Assembly: GCA_002328865.1 (NCBI GenBank)
Contig: DCWO01000060.1
Location: 49,096-62,987, forward strand
DNA from: Dehalococcoidia bacterium UBA2160
GTDB lineage: Bacteria; Chloroflexota; Dehalococcoidia; Lucifugimonadales; UBA1123
Direction: 5' to 3'
DNA length: 13,892 nt
How positions within the stretch are numbered: position 1 is the stretch's first letter; each line of letters begins with the position of its first letter. Position numbers and translations under genes: made by a program. The notes beneath the pieces were generated by a model. That model did not search any database. It was given only the letters and a program-made list of their open reading frames with translations, and was not told where the DNA came from. Below are positions 6,816 through 13,884 of the stretch, piece after piece.

Positions 6816-7529
6816 TTGACACGAAACGATGGACGCAGCGCCGACGAGCTCAGGTCGGTGAGCATCGAGCTCGGCGCGCAGGAGTATGCAGAGGGGTCGG
6901 TTTTGATTTCGACCGGGAGCACGCGGGTCTTGTGTGCGGTGTCCGTTGAGAACCGAGTGCCTCCGTTCTTGCGTGGACAAGGCAAGGGTTGGATCACGGC
7001 CGAGTACGCGATGCTTCCACGATCGACCCACACTCGGACGGGACGCGAGTCCCGCACACGCGGTCGGACGCACGAGATTCAGCGGTTGATAGGCCGGTCG
7101 TTGAGGGCCGTGGTGGATATGGAAGCGCTCGGCGAGCGGACGCTGACCGTCGACTGCGACGTGTTGCAGGCCGACGGCGGTACGCGGACCGCGGCCATCA
7201 CCGGAGCGTACGTGGCGTTGAACCAAGCGCTGGCTGGATTGCGAGCGCAGGGCAGCATAGCGGAGGTCCCACTCAACGCGGCTGTGGCCGCCACGAGCGT
7301 CGGCATTATCGACGGGCGTGTCCTGTTGGACCTTTGCTACGAGGAAGATTACCGCGCCGAGGTCGATTTCAACGTCGTCATGACCGACGTGGGCGAGTTC
7401 GTGGAAGTGCAGGGCACCGCCGAGCACGACCCGTTCACGAGGGCGCAACTTGACGACTTGCTGGCGATGGCCGGGAAGGGGATCGAGGAGCTGTTCGAAA
7501 TCCAGCTTCAGGCGATACGCGAGTTGTAG
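6816..7529 (+). CDS. rph: Ribonuclease PH
   Basis: A 237-residue phosphorolytic 3'-5' exoribonuclease that trims the 3' ends of tRNA precursors using inorganic phosphate and releases nucleoside diphosphates; the enzyme works as a hexameric ring in the cytosol. The chain matches the family end to end: DGR near the N-terminus, GKGWITAEYAMLPRSTHTR (56-74), GRTHEIQRLIGRSLRAVVD (83-101) and the signature CDVLQADGGTRTAAITGA (114-131), whose GGTRT includes the phosphate-binding Arg (R124). The acidic D178 and D184 lie in the EEDYRAEVD segment, and FVEVQGTAEHDPF follows near the C-terminus. Length is normal. In many bacteria rph is followed by rdgB; here the next gene is a convergent broken metallo-hydrolase. 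Confidence 0.97.
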   Translation: MTRNDGRSADELRSVSIELGAQEYAEGSVLISTGSTRVLCAVSVENRVPPFLRGQGKGWITAEYAMLPRSTHTRTGRESRTRGRTHEIQRLIGRSLRAVVDMEALGERTLTVDCDVLQADGGTRTAAITGAYVALNQALAGLRAQGSIAEVPLNAAVAATSVGIIDGRVLLDLCYEEDYRAEVDFNVVMTDVGEFVEVQGTAEHDPFTRAQLDDLLAMAGKGIEELFEIQLQAIREL

Positions 7530-7554
7530 CTTTTTGCCTGCTTTTTCAAGCCGT

Positions 7555-8103
7555 TCAGACGCGAAGTTTGGCGCGTCGAGGTCCTTCGACGGGCTCAGGA
7601 AGAACGTATGGGATTGCGTTTTGGTCAGCGACCAGAGTCTTCTCGTCCCCGGTCTCAAGAAGCACGGCCAGGTGTCCTTTCGTGTGGCCAGGTGTTGCGA
7701 TCACCGAGACGCCTTCGGTCACCAGATCGCCGTCCGAGACCGGCTCGGTTTTCATCTTCGCAAGCATTTCGGCCGCGTACCAGGCTGCACTGGTGTTGCC
7801 TCGCGCCGGGTTGTGCGCGTAGTCGAGTTCGGTAGGATGGACCAGGATGCGGGCGTTGGTGAACAGGTCGGTGTTCTGGCAATGGTCCCAGTGCAGGTGC
7901 GAGAGGATGACAACGTCGATGTCGCCGCGCTCGATCCCTCGTGCCGTGAGCGCGCCGACGCGCAAGCCGCGCCTGGACGCCGGCCCTGTGTCGATCAGGA
8001 TGTTCTCGCCGCCGGCATTCAGCAACGAAATCGTCGATCATCCGAGGCCGTCCTGGTCTGTCGTGAATGCAAATCCGTAGGTCAGGCCGTCAAGATTCGC
8101 CAT
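7555..8103 (-). pseudogene. Metallo-beta-lactamase-fold hydrolase, interrupted and truncated
   Basis: One minus-strand frame from ATG 8103 encodes a typical MBL-fold N-terminus (MANLDGLTYGFAFTTDQ), hits a TGA at 8040-8038 (codon 22), and continues in the same frame with ISLLNAGGENILIDTG (residues 25-40) and the zinc motif SHLHWDH (H69, H71, D73, H74), then TPGHTKGH with H140. Related proteins usually have a tryptophan where the TGA falls, so TGG to TGA is the simplest change. At the other end the frame reads LPEPVEGPRRAKLRV and stops; that tail is translated from a dispersed repeat (7583-7606), and the usual last part of the fold is missing. The 3' part could be reinitiated at TTG 8025 but would lack the first strands. 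AAGGA lies eight bases before ATG 8103. Original role: hydrolase, possibly of lactones or thioesters; unknown. Confidence 0.75.
7583..7606 (+). repeat. REP-like repeat, copy C, inside a reading frame
   Basis: CCTTCGACGGGCTCAGGA followed by AGAACG matches copy A (2876-2900) at 18 of 24 positions by eye and in the same orientation. On the minus strand it is translated as the tail LPEPVEG of the MBL-fold pseudogene. EPVEG-type peptides are the usual product when this repeat is read in that frame. Confidence 0.6.
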
Positions 8104-8227
8104 GCCCGCGTTCCTTCGACAGGGCCTTTGAGCGATCGTCCATGGAGCGGGTGAAAAGCCGTTTCCGGCAGTCGACGCTGCGGGTCGGAGGTTTGCCGGA
8201 GATGTAGAGCTCGGAAACTCACGACCA

Positions 8228-8545
8228 CTAGCTGGATGAATTCCTCGTCTGACGAGGCCTGCTCCGACGGCCGGTTCTGCCCCGGCCTTGGTCTTGCCAG
8301 AAGTACACGGCTCCGCCGACCCGTCTGACCACGAGCTTCTGCCCAGCCAACGCCGCCGCCGAGCCAAGTCTCCGCCTGATCGCCGCGGTCGTTTCGCCAT
8401 CATCGGCTCGAAGCACTCCGGCGATGCCATCGCGAAGTTGCTCAATATAGCCGAGATACTCCCTGACGATTTCTCCACGTTTCCCGGTCAGATTGGTTTG
8501 AGTAACAGCCTCGTTAATAGCCACAATCTGGAAGTCCGGCATCAT
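8228..8545 (-). CDS. Small protein of unknown function with a basic tail
   Basis: A 105-residue protein. Residues 1-85 look like a compact alpha/beta domain: LTGKRGEIVREYLGYIEQL (19-37), ETTAAIRRRLGSAAALAGQKL (51-71), then VVRRVGGAVYFWQDQ (72-86). The C-terminus is basic and Gly/Arg-rich (GRGRTGRRSRPR), loosely like an AT-hook or other nucleic-acid-binding tail. Small proteins of this style occur in Chloroflexota genomes as conserved hypotheticals, by my recollection. A strong ribosome site GGAGG lies five bases before ATG 8545 (eight before the adjacent ATG 8542), and a plausible promoter is upstream. The helix pattern with an Arg-rich middle suggests DNA binding, but I would not assign a function. 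It stands alone between the broken MBL gene and uvrA. Confidence 0.7.
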   Translation of the reverse strand: MMPDFQIVAINEAVTQTNLTGKRGEIVREYLGYIEQLRDGIAGVLRADDGETTAAIRRRLGSAAALAGQKLVVRRVGGAVYFWQDQGRGRTGRRSRPRQTRNSSS

Positions 8546-8570
8546 CCACTCCTCCCAACGTTCTTAATAC

Positions 8571-8600
8571 ATCATATGCTGAACTCACGGCGCGACACAA
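8571..8600 (-). promoter_or_regulatory. Candidate promoter of the small basic-tailed protein
   Basis: On the minus strand TTGTGT (8600-8595) is followed after 18 bases by TATGAT (8576-8571), 26 bases before the ATG at 8545. The -10 is good (five of six); the -35 is weak (three of six). Confidence 0.35.
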
Positions 8601-8837
8601 CAATTTCGAAGTTTCGCTCCGCATCTTGAGATCGACTGTCACTTGATTCCGTATGTCTCGGATTAAGCGCGACGGAACCGGTGAATCCTGCGTTTCAATC
8701 CAAGATCATTTCCACCGTCGTTTGTGCATTCGGACAACCTCGGACTTGACGTTGGGTGTCGCCGTCGCCATCGGCCGACACGAGCCAACGCGAATGTCGA
8801 GGCGCGGCGAAATCATTGTTTCTCCGTCAAGAACTAA

Positions 8838-8849
8838 GAACAATTGGTC
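8838..8849 (+). promoter_or_regulatory. Weak LexA-like box upstream of uvrA
   Basis: GAACAATTGGTC matches the Gram-positive-type LexA consensus GAACNNNNGTTC at seven of eight defined positions. It lies about 20 bases upstream of the putative -35 of uvrA, a classic SOS gene. Position and gene fit, but a single near-match is weak evidence. Confidence 0.25.
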
Positions 8850-8869
8850 TAAATTGCCTAAGGCTTTGC

Positions 8870-8899
8870 CTGACAGAAGGCGGTCTCAAATGGTAGAAT
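8870..8899 (+). promoter_or_regulatory. Candidate sigma-70 promoter of uvrA
   Basis: CTGACA (8870-8875) and TAGAAT (8894-8899) each match consensus at five of six positions with an 18-base spacer. Transcription would start near 8906, leaving a leader of about 135 bases before ATG 9041. The same TAGAAT -10 is seen ahead of the aldolase operon. Confidence 0.5.
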
Positions 8900-9040
8900 C
8901 AAGTCTGGCAGCGCCAAGCACTGTTCCCTCTCCTCGCCTATCAGTGGCTCCCGCAGGGTCGCTGCCGCCTTGATGCGAGAAGCCGCTCGGGGCGCCCTGT
9001 AGCCGGCATGTAGACGCAACATCGGAGGCCCACGGAGAAT

Positions 9041-11947
9041 ATGCCGCTAGAGAACATCGTTGTACAGGGCGCGCGCGAGCACAATCTCAAGAACGTCGAC
9101 GTAACGATCCCGCGCAACAAACTGGTGGTCATAACCGGGGTGTCAGGCTCCGGAAAGAGTTCGCTTGCATTCGACACGATCTACGCCGAGGGCCAGCGGC
9201 GGTATGTCGAGTCACTGTCCGCGTACGCTCGGCAGTTCCTGGGGCGGATGGACAAGCCCGACGTCGACTACATCGGCGGGTTGTCGCCTGCGATCTCCAT
9301 CGACCAAAAAGGCGTCTCCCACAACCCCCGTTCGACCGTTGGGACGGTCACTGAGATTTACGACTACCTTCGGTTGCTGTACGCCAGGGTGGGCAGGCCC
9401 CACTGCTTCAAGTGCGGACGGCCCGTTGAACGCCAGACCGTCCAGCAGATCGTCGATGCAGTCACGTCGTTGCCCGATGGCGACCGCATCCAGATCATGG
9501 CCCCGATGGTCCGTCGTCGCAAGGGCGAGCACAAAGAAGTCTTCGAACAGGCTCGCACCGCGGGATTCGTCAGGGTGCGCGTCAACGGCGAAACCCACGA
9601 CCTGTCCGAAACCTTCGACCTGGACAAGAAGAAGTGGCACACGATCGAGATCGTCGTGGATCGTCTGGTCACTGGCGACGGCGCAGAACCGACCAGGGTG
9701 GCCGACTCCGTCGAAGCCGCTTTGAAAATGGCGGACGGGACCGTGCTCATCGACGTAATCGACGGAGACGAGCTGCTGTTCTCCGAGCAGTTCGCCTGTG
9801 TTCACTGCAACATCGGCCTGGGCGAGTTGGAGCCGCGAACCTTCAGCTTCAACAACCCACACGGCGCCTGCCAAACCTGCACCGGTCTGGGCTACAAGCT
9901 TGAGATCGATCCTGATCTCGTGGTCCCCGACAAAAACATGAGCATCGCCGAGGGGGGCGTCCAAGCCTGGGCGCGCACGGGTTCAATTTCGCCCTGGTAT
10001 CTCAGCCAGCTCTCTTCGCTGGCGGAGGCGTACGAGTTTTCGACTGACTCACCTATCAAGGATCTGACGAAGCAGCAGCTCGACGTCGTCTACTACGGCA
10101 CGAAGGGCAAGAACATCAAAGTGACTCACCATACGAAGCGCGGTAGAACCTATAGATGGTCCACTAGCTTCGAGGGGGTTATCAACAATCTGGAACGCCG
10201 CTACCGCGACACCGAGTCCGACTACATTCGCAAAGAGATCGATCGGTACATGGCGGCGAGGCCGTGTGCAAAGTGCAGCGGCGACAAGCTCCGACCCGAA
10301 GCCCTGGCGGTGACCATCGGCGGCATCAACGTGATGGAGATGACCGACAAGTCGATCTCAGCCGCCCTCGAGTGGGTTCATGTCATACGCGGCCAGACTC
10401 CGTCAACCAACGGCGTGTCGCCCGACGACATACTCACCGAACGCGAGAGGACGATTGCGAACCAGATTCTGAAGGAGATCGAAGCCCGGCTGCGGTTTCT
10501 GTTGAACATCGGGTTGGACTACCTGACGCTGTCCCGCACCGCATCGACACTGAGCGGCGGCGAAGCGCAGCGCATACGCCTGGCGACACAGATCGGCTCC
10601 GGCCTCATGGGCGTTCTGTACGTGTGCGACGAACCGTCGATCGGCCTGCACCCCGCGGACGATCACCGGCTCATCACAACGCTGAAAGGCCTCCGCGACC
10701 TGGGCAACACCGTGATCATCGTCGAGCACGACGAGGCGATCATGCGGTCGGCCGACCACATCGTCGACCTTGGCCCCGGAGCGGGCGAGCACGGCGGCAG
10801 GATCGTTGCCACCGGACCGGTCGAGACGATCATCAACTCGCCCGAGTCCATCACGGGACAGTACCTGGGCGGCACGAGAAAAATCGAGGTCCCCGAGACG
10901 CGACGCCCCGGCAACGGCAAGCAGATCGTGGTCAAGGGCGCCCGACAGAACAACCTCAAAGACGTCGACGTCAGCATCCCACTCGGGAGACTGGTCTGCA
11001 TCACCGGCGTGTCGGGGTCGGGAAAGAGCACGCTGATCTACGAGATCCTATACAAGAAGCTTGCCCAGATCTTCTATCGATCCAGAGACCGACCCGGCGA
11101 TTCGGACGGCATCGACGGGATCGAGCACGTCGACAAGGTCGTCAACATCGACCAGTCGCCAATCGGCCGCACGCCGCGCAGCAATCCGGCCACGTACACG
11201 GGGACGTTCACGCCCATCAGGGAACTCTTCGCGACGGTGCCCGACGCCAGGACCCGCGGCTACAAGCCGGGCAGGTTCTCCTTCAATGTAAAAGGAGGCC
11301 GATGCGAGGCATGCTCCGGAGACGGCCACATCAACATCGAAATGCAGTTCCTGCCTGACGTGGTGGTGCCGTGCGAAATCTGCGACGGAAAACGTTACAA
11401 CCGCGAAGCCCTGGAGATCAGGTTCAAAGATAAGAACATCGCTGAAGTGCTGAGCATGACGGTTACCGAGGCGTTGGACTTCTTCGAGAACATCCCTCGC
11501 GTCCGGAACAAACTCCAGACGATGCAGGACGTCGGTCTCGGCTACATCCGGTTAGGCCAGCCCGCCACGCATCTGAGCGGAGGCGAAGCCCAGCGAGTGA
11601 AGCTGTCTACCGAGCTCTCGAAACGCGCCACGGGGCAGACTCTCTACATCCTGGACGAGCCGACAACCGGCCTGTCGTTCGAAGACTGTGCGCACTTGAT
11701 GCGGGTGCTGCACAGATTGGTCGACGCCGGAAACAGCGTCGTGCTGATCGAGCACCACCTGGATCTGATCAAGAGCGCCGACTGGATCGTCGACCTGGGC
11801 CCGGGCGCCGGAGACAAAGGCGGCGAGGTCATCGCCGAGGGCACGCCGGAGCACCTGACAGGGATCGAAGGCTCCTCCACCGGCGACTACTTGCGGGACA
11901 TCCTCCCGAAAGCAGCCGAGGCGGCGGAAGTTCCGGCTGCGGACTAG
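9041..11947 (+). CDS. uvrA: UvrABC nucleotide excision repair, damage-sensing ATPase subunit UvrA
   Basis: A complete 968-residue UvrA, slightly longer than the usual ~940. The dimeric ABC ATPase scans DNA for bulky lesions and loads UvrB in the cytosol. ABC domain I has Walker A GVSGSGKSS at 33-41 (K39), signature LSGGEAQ at 504-510 and Walker B with D530-E531 (DEPSIGL). Domain II has Walker A GVSGSGKST at 656-664 (K662), LSGGEAQ at 845-851 and DEPTTGL with D872-E873. Three zinc modules appear intact: C122/C125; C253/C256 with C277/C280; and C755/C758 with C778/C781. ATG 9041 follows GGAG (9034-9037) at short spacing and GGAGG (9024-9028) further up. The Walker B reads VCDEP rather than the common VLDEP, a harmless-looking change. 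No uvrB or uvrC is nearby. Confidence 0.98.
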   Translation: MPLENIVVQGAREHNLKNVDVTIPRNKLVVITGVSGSGKSSLAFDTIYAEGQRRYVESLSAYARQFLGRMDKPDVDYIGGLSPAISIDQKGVSHNPRSTVGTVTEIYDYLRLLYARVGRPHCFKCGRPVERQTVQQIVDAVTSLPDGDRIQIMAPMVRRRKGEHKEVFEQARTAGFVRVRVNGETHDLSETFDLDKKKWHTIEIVVDRLVTGDGAEPTRVADSVEAALKMADGTVLIDVIDGDELLFSEQFACVHCNIGLGELEPRTFSFNNPHGACQTCTGLGYKLEIDPDLVVPDKNMSIAEGGVQAWARTGSISPWYLSQLSSLAEAYEFSTDSPIKDLTKQQLDVVYYGTKGKNIKVTHHTKRGRTYRWSTSFEGVINNLERRYRDTESDYIRKEIDRYMAARPCAKCSGDKLRPEALAVTIGGINVMEMTDKSISAALEWVHVIRGQTPSTNGVSPDDILTERERTIANQILKEIEARLRFLLNIGLDYLTLSRTASTLSGGEAQRIRLATQIGSGLMGVLYVCDEPSIGLHPADDHRLITTLKGLRDLGNTVIIVEHDEAIMRSADHIVDLGPGAGEHGGRIVATGPVETIINSPESITGQYLGGTRKIEVPETRRPGNGKQIVVKGARQNNLKDVDVSIPLGRLVCITGVSGSGKSTLIYEILYKKLAQIFYRSRDRPGDSDGIDGIEHVDKVVNIDQSPIGRTPRSNPATYTGTFTPIRELFATVPDARTRGYKPGRFSFNVKGGRCEACSGDGHINIEMQFLPDVVVPCEICDGKRYNREALEIRFKDKNIAEVLSMTVTEALDFFENIPRVRNKLQTMQDVGLGYIRLGQPATHLSGGEAQRVKLSTELSKRATGQTLYILDEPTTGLSFEDCAHLMRVLHRLVDAGNSVVLIEHHLDLIKSADWIVDLGPGAGDKGGEVIAEGTPEHLTGIEGSSTGDYLRDILPKAAEAAEVPAAD

Positions 11948-12687
11948 TTCGGAGATTCGCGCACGGAAGTGTCCTCGTTCAACAAATGGTGCGCGCGCTC
12001 CGTCAGGTTGCCAATCAGTGTCGTCGCGTCTTGCACCGCAGTTTGAAGGTCACTCGTTGATTCCTGCGACGGGAGCAATCGAGCCAGAAATTCGGCCATT
12101 CTGATACTTGCAAAGGTCAGATAGTAGCAGGTGACTAGGAAGAACCATTCTTCATAGTGTGGATCGAGCCTGACGGTGTCGGACCCCGAGAGAATCATGC
12201 TGTTTGCAACGCGATTGCGCGGATGCGCGAACGTGCTCAAAAACCCATACGGCCCTTCTGTGCCTTCTGGGTAGTTGTCCTGCCACCATTCAGCGAGTGG
12301 TTGGTCTAGCCTTCGAGCCATTCTTGCGAAACTTGGCATCCGGTCCTGACCATGAAGGAATAATGTGGCAGTCGTAGGCTGCGTTACACAGTCCATGCAC
12401 ACCAACCAACTCTCATAAACCGATCGAATCAACGTCAGAGCTTGGAGGTTGTACCCTACAGTCAGAAGGTGGAAACCCCATTTCAAGTCGTTGAATGAAC
12501 GATTGGTCAAAAGCAGCCAAACCTGCTCGGATTCGTTGTCGGCAGTCCGAGTCAAAGAGTCGATTTCACGGAAGCATGCGAGATATGCGTTGAGCATGGA
12601 CTCGACGACCGCCAGTTCGGATCGATGGTGATCCAATGTCAGACGTTGCACGTCGGCTTCGACTTGATCCAAATTCGGAATTACCAT
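11944..12687 (-). CDS. Hypothetical all-helical protein resembling DUF5677/HEPN-type families
   Basis: A 247-residue predicted soluble, almost entirely helical protein. The centre has WLLLTNRSFNDLKWG (57-71), then LLTVGYNLQALTLIRSVYE (74-92), ending in an Arg...Glu pair. A later FLSTFAHPRNRV (149-160) resembles the conserved Ser/His-Pro stretch of DUF5677-like proteins. I cannot confirm the family without a profile search, and no RxxxxH HEPN nuclease motif is obvious. The gene is AT-rich for this window (two 60-base lines at 12361 and 12481 count 48% and 45% GC, against 65% in a uvrA line at 10561), suggesting later acquisition. ATG 12687 follows AGGGG by six bases. Its stop overlaps the uvrA stop in a shared CTAG. 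Defence-related proteins of this look exist, but that is speculation. Confidence 0.7.
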   Translation of the reverse strand: MVIPNLDQVEADVQRLTLDHHRSELAVVESMLNAYLACFREIDSLTRTADNESEQVWLLLTNRSFNDLKWGFHLLTVGYNLQALTLIRSVYESWLVCMDCVTQPTTATLFLHGQDRMPSFARMARRLDQPLAEWWQDNYPEGTEGPYGFLSTFAHPRNRVANSMILSGSDTVRLDPHYEEWFFLVTCYYLTFASIRMAEFLARLLPSQESTSDLQTAVQDATTLIGNLTERAHHLLNEDTSVRESPN

Positions 12688-12706
12688 GACATGCCCCTAG
12701 GATAAG

Positions 12707-12736
12707 ATTAAACGCAATCGAACAAATGTACTCCAA
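12707..12736 (-). promoter_or_regulatory. Candidate promoter of the helical hypothetical gene
   Basis: On the minus strand TTGGAG (12736-12731) is followed after 18 bases by TTTAAT (12712-12707), about 20 bases before the ATG at 12687. This leaves a very short leader that still includes the AGGGG ribosome site. Confidence 0.35.
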
Positions 12737-12803
12737 GTGTATGATACCCAATGACTCCTGTCGAACGCATCCTCAATTTTGTTGACCTCGCGGGGTCTTG
12801 CTG

Positions 12804-12983
12804 ATGAAGAAGAAATTCGACTGCGTCGAGATGATGCATCGTGGAGCCGAACAGTTACGAAAAAGAATCGGACACTTGAGCCGCGATGAGCAGCTGGAGT
12901 TCCGGGAATCCCAGAACCAAGCATTGAGGGCACGCCAAAACCGGCCACCCGGAGCTGAACCAACTGATTCAGACTCCATTTGA
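12804..12983 (+). CDS. Small helical protein of unknown function (59 residues)
   Basis: ATG 12804 opens MKKKFDCVEMMHRGAEQL and continues as a charged helix (KRIGHLSRDEQLEFRESQNQALRARQ) with a disordered Pro/Ser/Asp tail. A longer frame from TTG 12798 exists, but ATG fits better, with GGGG eight bases before it. The FDCVEM..RGAE opening and a following acidic E-E-L/F helix are, by my recollection, a recurring short protein in Chloroflexota, cyanobacteria and other genomes, sometimes near toxin genes. This suggests an antitoxin-like or accessory role, not demonstrated. No partner toxin is visible on the same strand: the next 129 bases are empty. It is divergent from the helical hypothetical gene, with 116 bases between the starts. 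Confidence 0.55.
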   Translation: MKKKFDCVEMMHRGAEQLRKRIGHLSRDEQLEFRESQNQALRARQNRPPGAEPTDSDSI

Positions 12984-13112
12984 TGTTCTCAGCCAAGACT
13001 TTCGACCAAGCTGAATTTCCAGTTAGTCGCACTTCGCCGGAATTCGTGCCATGCCCAGGATCGGATCAATACTCCTCGCTCACTAAACGCTCTGGTTGGC
13101 TGGTTGGATTGA

Positions 13113-13793
13113 ATGGAACCGCCCCCCGGTCGCGCCGCTGAACCAAGACCGCTACCAGGATTGCCAACATTGCCTGACGACTACGATACTCGCACTGCCT
13201 CCGTTGCAGGCGACACGCCCAAGCGCGTCATCGTGCTGGGCACGTCTGGCGCCGGCAAGACGCGGCTGGCCATCGATCTGGCGCGGACGCTGGGCGTGCC
13301 GCACGTCGAGTTCGACGCGCTGAGGCATGGGCCCAACTGGACCGAGACGCCGGACGACGAGTTCCGTGAGCTGATCGCTGAGGCGTTGAACGGCGACCAG
13401 TGGGTGGCGGACGGCAACTACAGCGTTGCTCGCGAGGTCGCTTGGCCCAGGGCCACGACCCTGGTGTGGCTGGACTACCCGTTCCCGATTATCTTGTGGC
13501 GATTGACCCTTCGTATCTTCAGGCGAGCGGTCTTTCGTGTCGAGCTCTGGAACGGCAACCGAGAGCGCCTGCGGGATCATTTCTTCACCAGAGAATCGTT
13601 ATGGTTGTGGGTGGTGAAGACTCACTGGCGACGAAGAAGGCAGTTTCGCAAACTGTTTCAGGAGCCGCGATTCGCTCACCTGGAGGTGGTGCACCATCGC
13701 TCGCCCCGGGCGGCCAAGGCATGGCTCCGAAGGGTGGCCGATGAAAGCAGAACCGGCGCCGAGTCCGAAGCAGACGGCGTCAGGTCGGACTGA
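13113..13793 (+). CDS. P-loop NTPase, adenylate-kinase-like (FlaR/DNA topology modulation type)
   Basis: Up to 226 residues. Walker A GTSGAGKT at 43-50 follows a short strand (KRVIVLG), then helix TRLAIDLARTLG, VEFDALRHGPNW (66-77), VADGNY (98-103), VWLDYP (118-123) and ELWNGNRE (144-151), all characteristic of the small adenylate-kinase-like proteins annotated as FlaR or topology modulation proteins. These probably phosphorylate a nucleotide or other small molecule; the actual substrate is not established. The start is uncertain: residues 1-36 are Pro-rich and not part of the fold, ATG 13113 lacks a strong ribosome site, and TTG codons at 13161 or 13170 would give a shorter protein nearer the family norm. 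The C-terminus is Arg-rich. A hairpin lies 18 bases after the stop. Confidence 0.8.
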   Translation: MEPPPGRAAEPRPLPGLPTLPDDYDTRTASVAGDTPKRVIVLGTSGAGKTRLAIDLARTLGVPHVEFDALRHGPNWTETPDDEFRELIAEALNGDQWVADGNYSVAREVAWPRATTLVWLDYPFPIILWRLTLRIFRRAVFRVELWNGNRERLRDHFFTRESLWLWVVKTHWRRRRQFRKLFQEPRFAHLEVVHHRSPRAAKAWLRRVADESRTGAESEADGVRSD

Positions 13794-13810
13794 CCTATCG
13801 CCGGACCCTC

Positions 13811-13827
13811 AAGCGCCAGCTGCGCTT
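13811..13827 (+). terminator. Terminator-like hairpin after the P-loop gene
   Basis: AAGCGC (13811-13816), loop CAGCT and GCGCTT (13822-13827) form a perfect six-pair stem. It is followed by GTTTCCTGTTGTTG, a T-rich but interrupted tract. It sits 18 bases after the stop at 13793. Confidence 0.45.
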
Positions 13828-13851
13828 GTTTCCTGTTGTTGTCCAGCGAAA

Positions 13852-13884
13852 ATGTCAGTGTAACTGTTCAATGATTATGTCAGT
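13852..13884. repeat. Direct repeats of ATGTCAGT at the window edge
   Basis: ATGTCAGT occurs at 13852-13859 and again at 13877-13884, a period of 25 bases, near CCAGCGAAA and the end of the window. Multiple short AATGTCA-type repeats are seen in the ends of some IS21-like insertion sequences, so an element may begin here and continue outside. No transposase is visible, so the call rests on the repeat alone. Confidence 0.3.

Larger units (their letters stand above)
8601..9040. other. Gene-free region upstream of uvrA
   Basis: With 8546-8600 this makes a 495-base gap. A plus-strand frame of 106 codons (8653-8973) is open, but its composition (scattered Ser, Pro, Arg, no domain-like pattern, no ribosome site) looks non-coding. 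The base composition is lower in GC than the flanking genes up to about 8900. The identifiable contents are the uvrA promoter candidate and a LexA-like site; I saw no RNA gene. Confidence 0.5.

Noticed and set aside
7530..7554. T-rich tract after rph (CTTTTTGCCTGCTTTTT) as a terminator
   Set aside because: The two T-runs are direct repeats with no GC stem before them, so it does not form a standard intrinsic terminator.
8021..8040. Selenocysteine insertion at the TGA of the MBL gene
   Set aside because: No convincing stem-loop directly downstream, and the expected residue is Trp rather than Cys.
8113..8132. Possible further repeat copy just upstream of the MBL start
   Set aside because: CCTTCGACAGG matches the repeat exactly for 11 bases, but the rest diverges and lacks the CGAACGG end, so chance or a heavily decayed copy cannot be separated.
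8104..8478. 5' extension of the MBL frame to 8478
   Set aside because: The extra residues are Arg/Ser/Pro-rich and overlap the better supported small gene at 8228-8545; only the part from ATG 8103 looks like the MBL fold.
8653..8973. 106-codon plus-strand frame upstream of uvrA
   Set aside because: No ribosome site, no domain-like pattern, and it runs through the putative uvrA promoter.
10264..11358. 364-codon frame inside uvrA
   Set aside because: Low-complexity Arg/His/Gln-rich shadow of uvrA.
12997..13020. CTTTCGACCAAGCTGA resembling the dispersed repeat
   Set aside because: Needs several mismatches and a gap; too degenerate to call.
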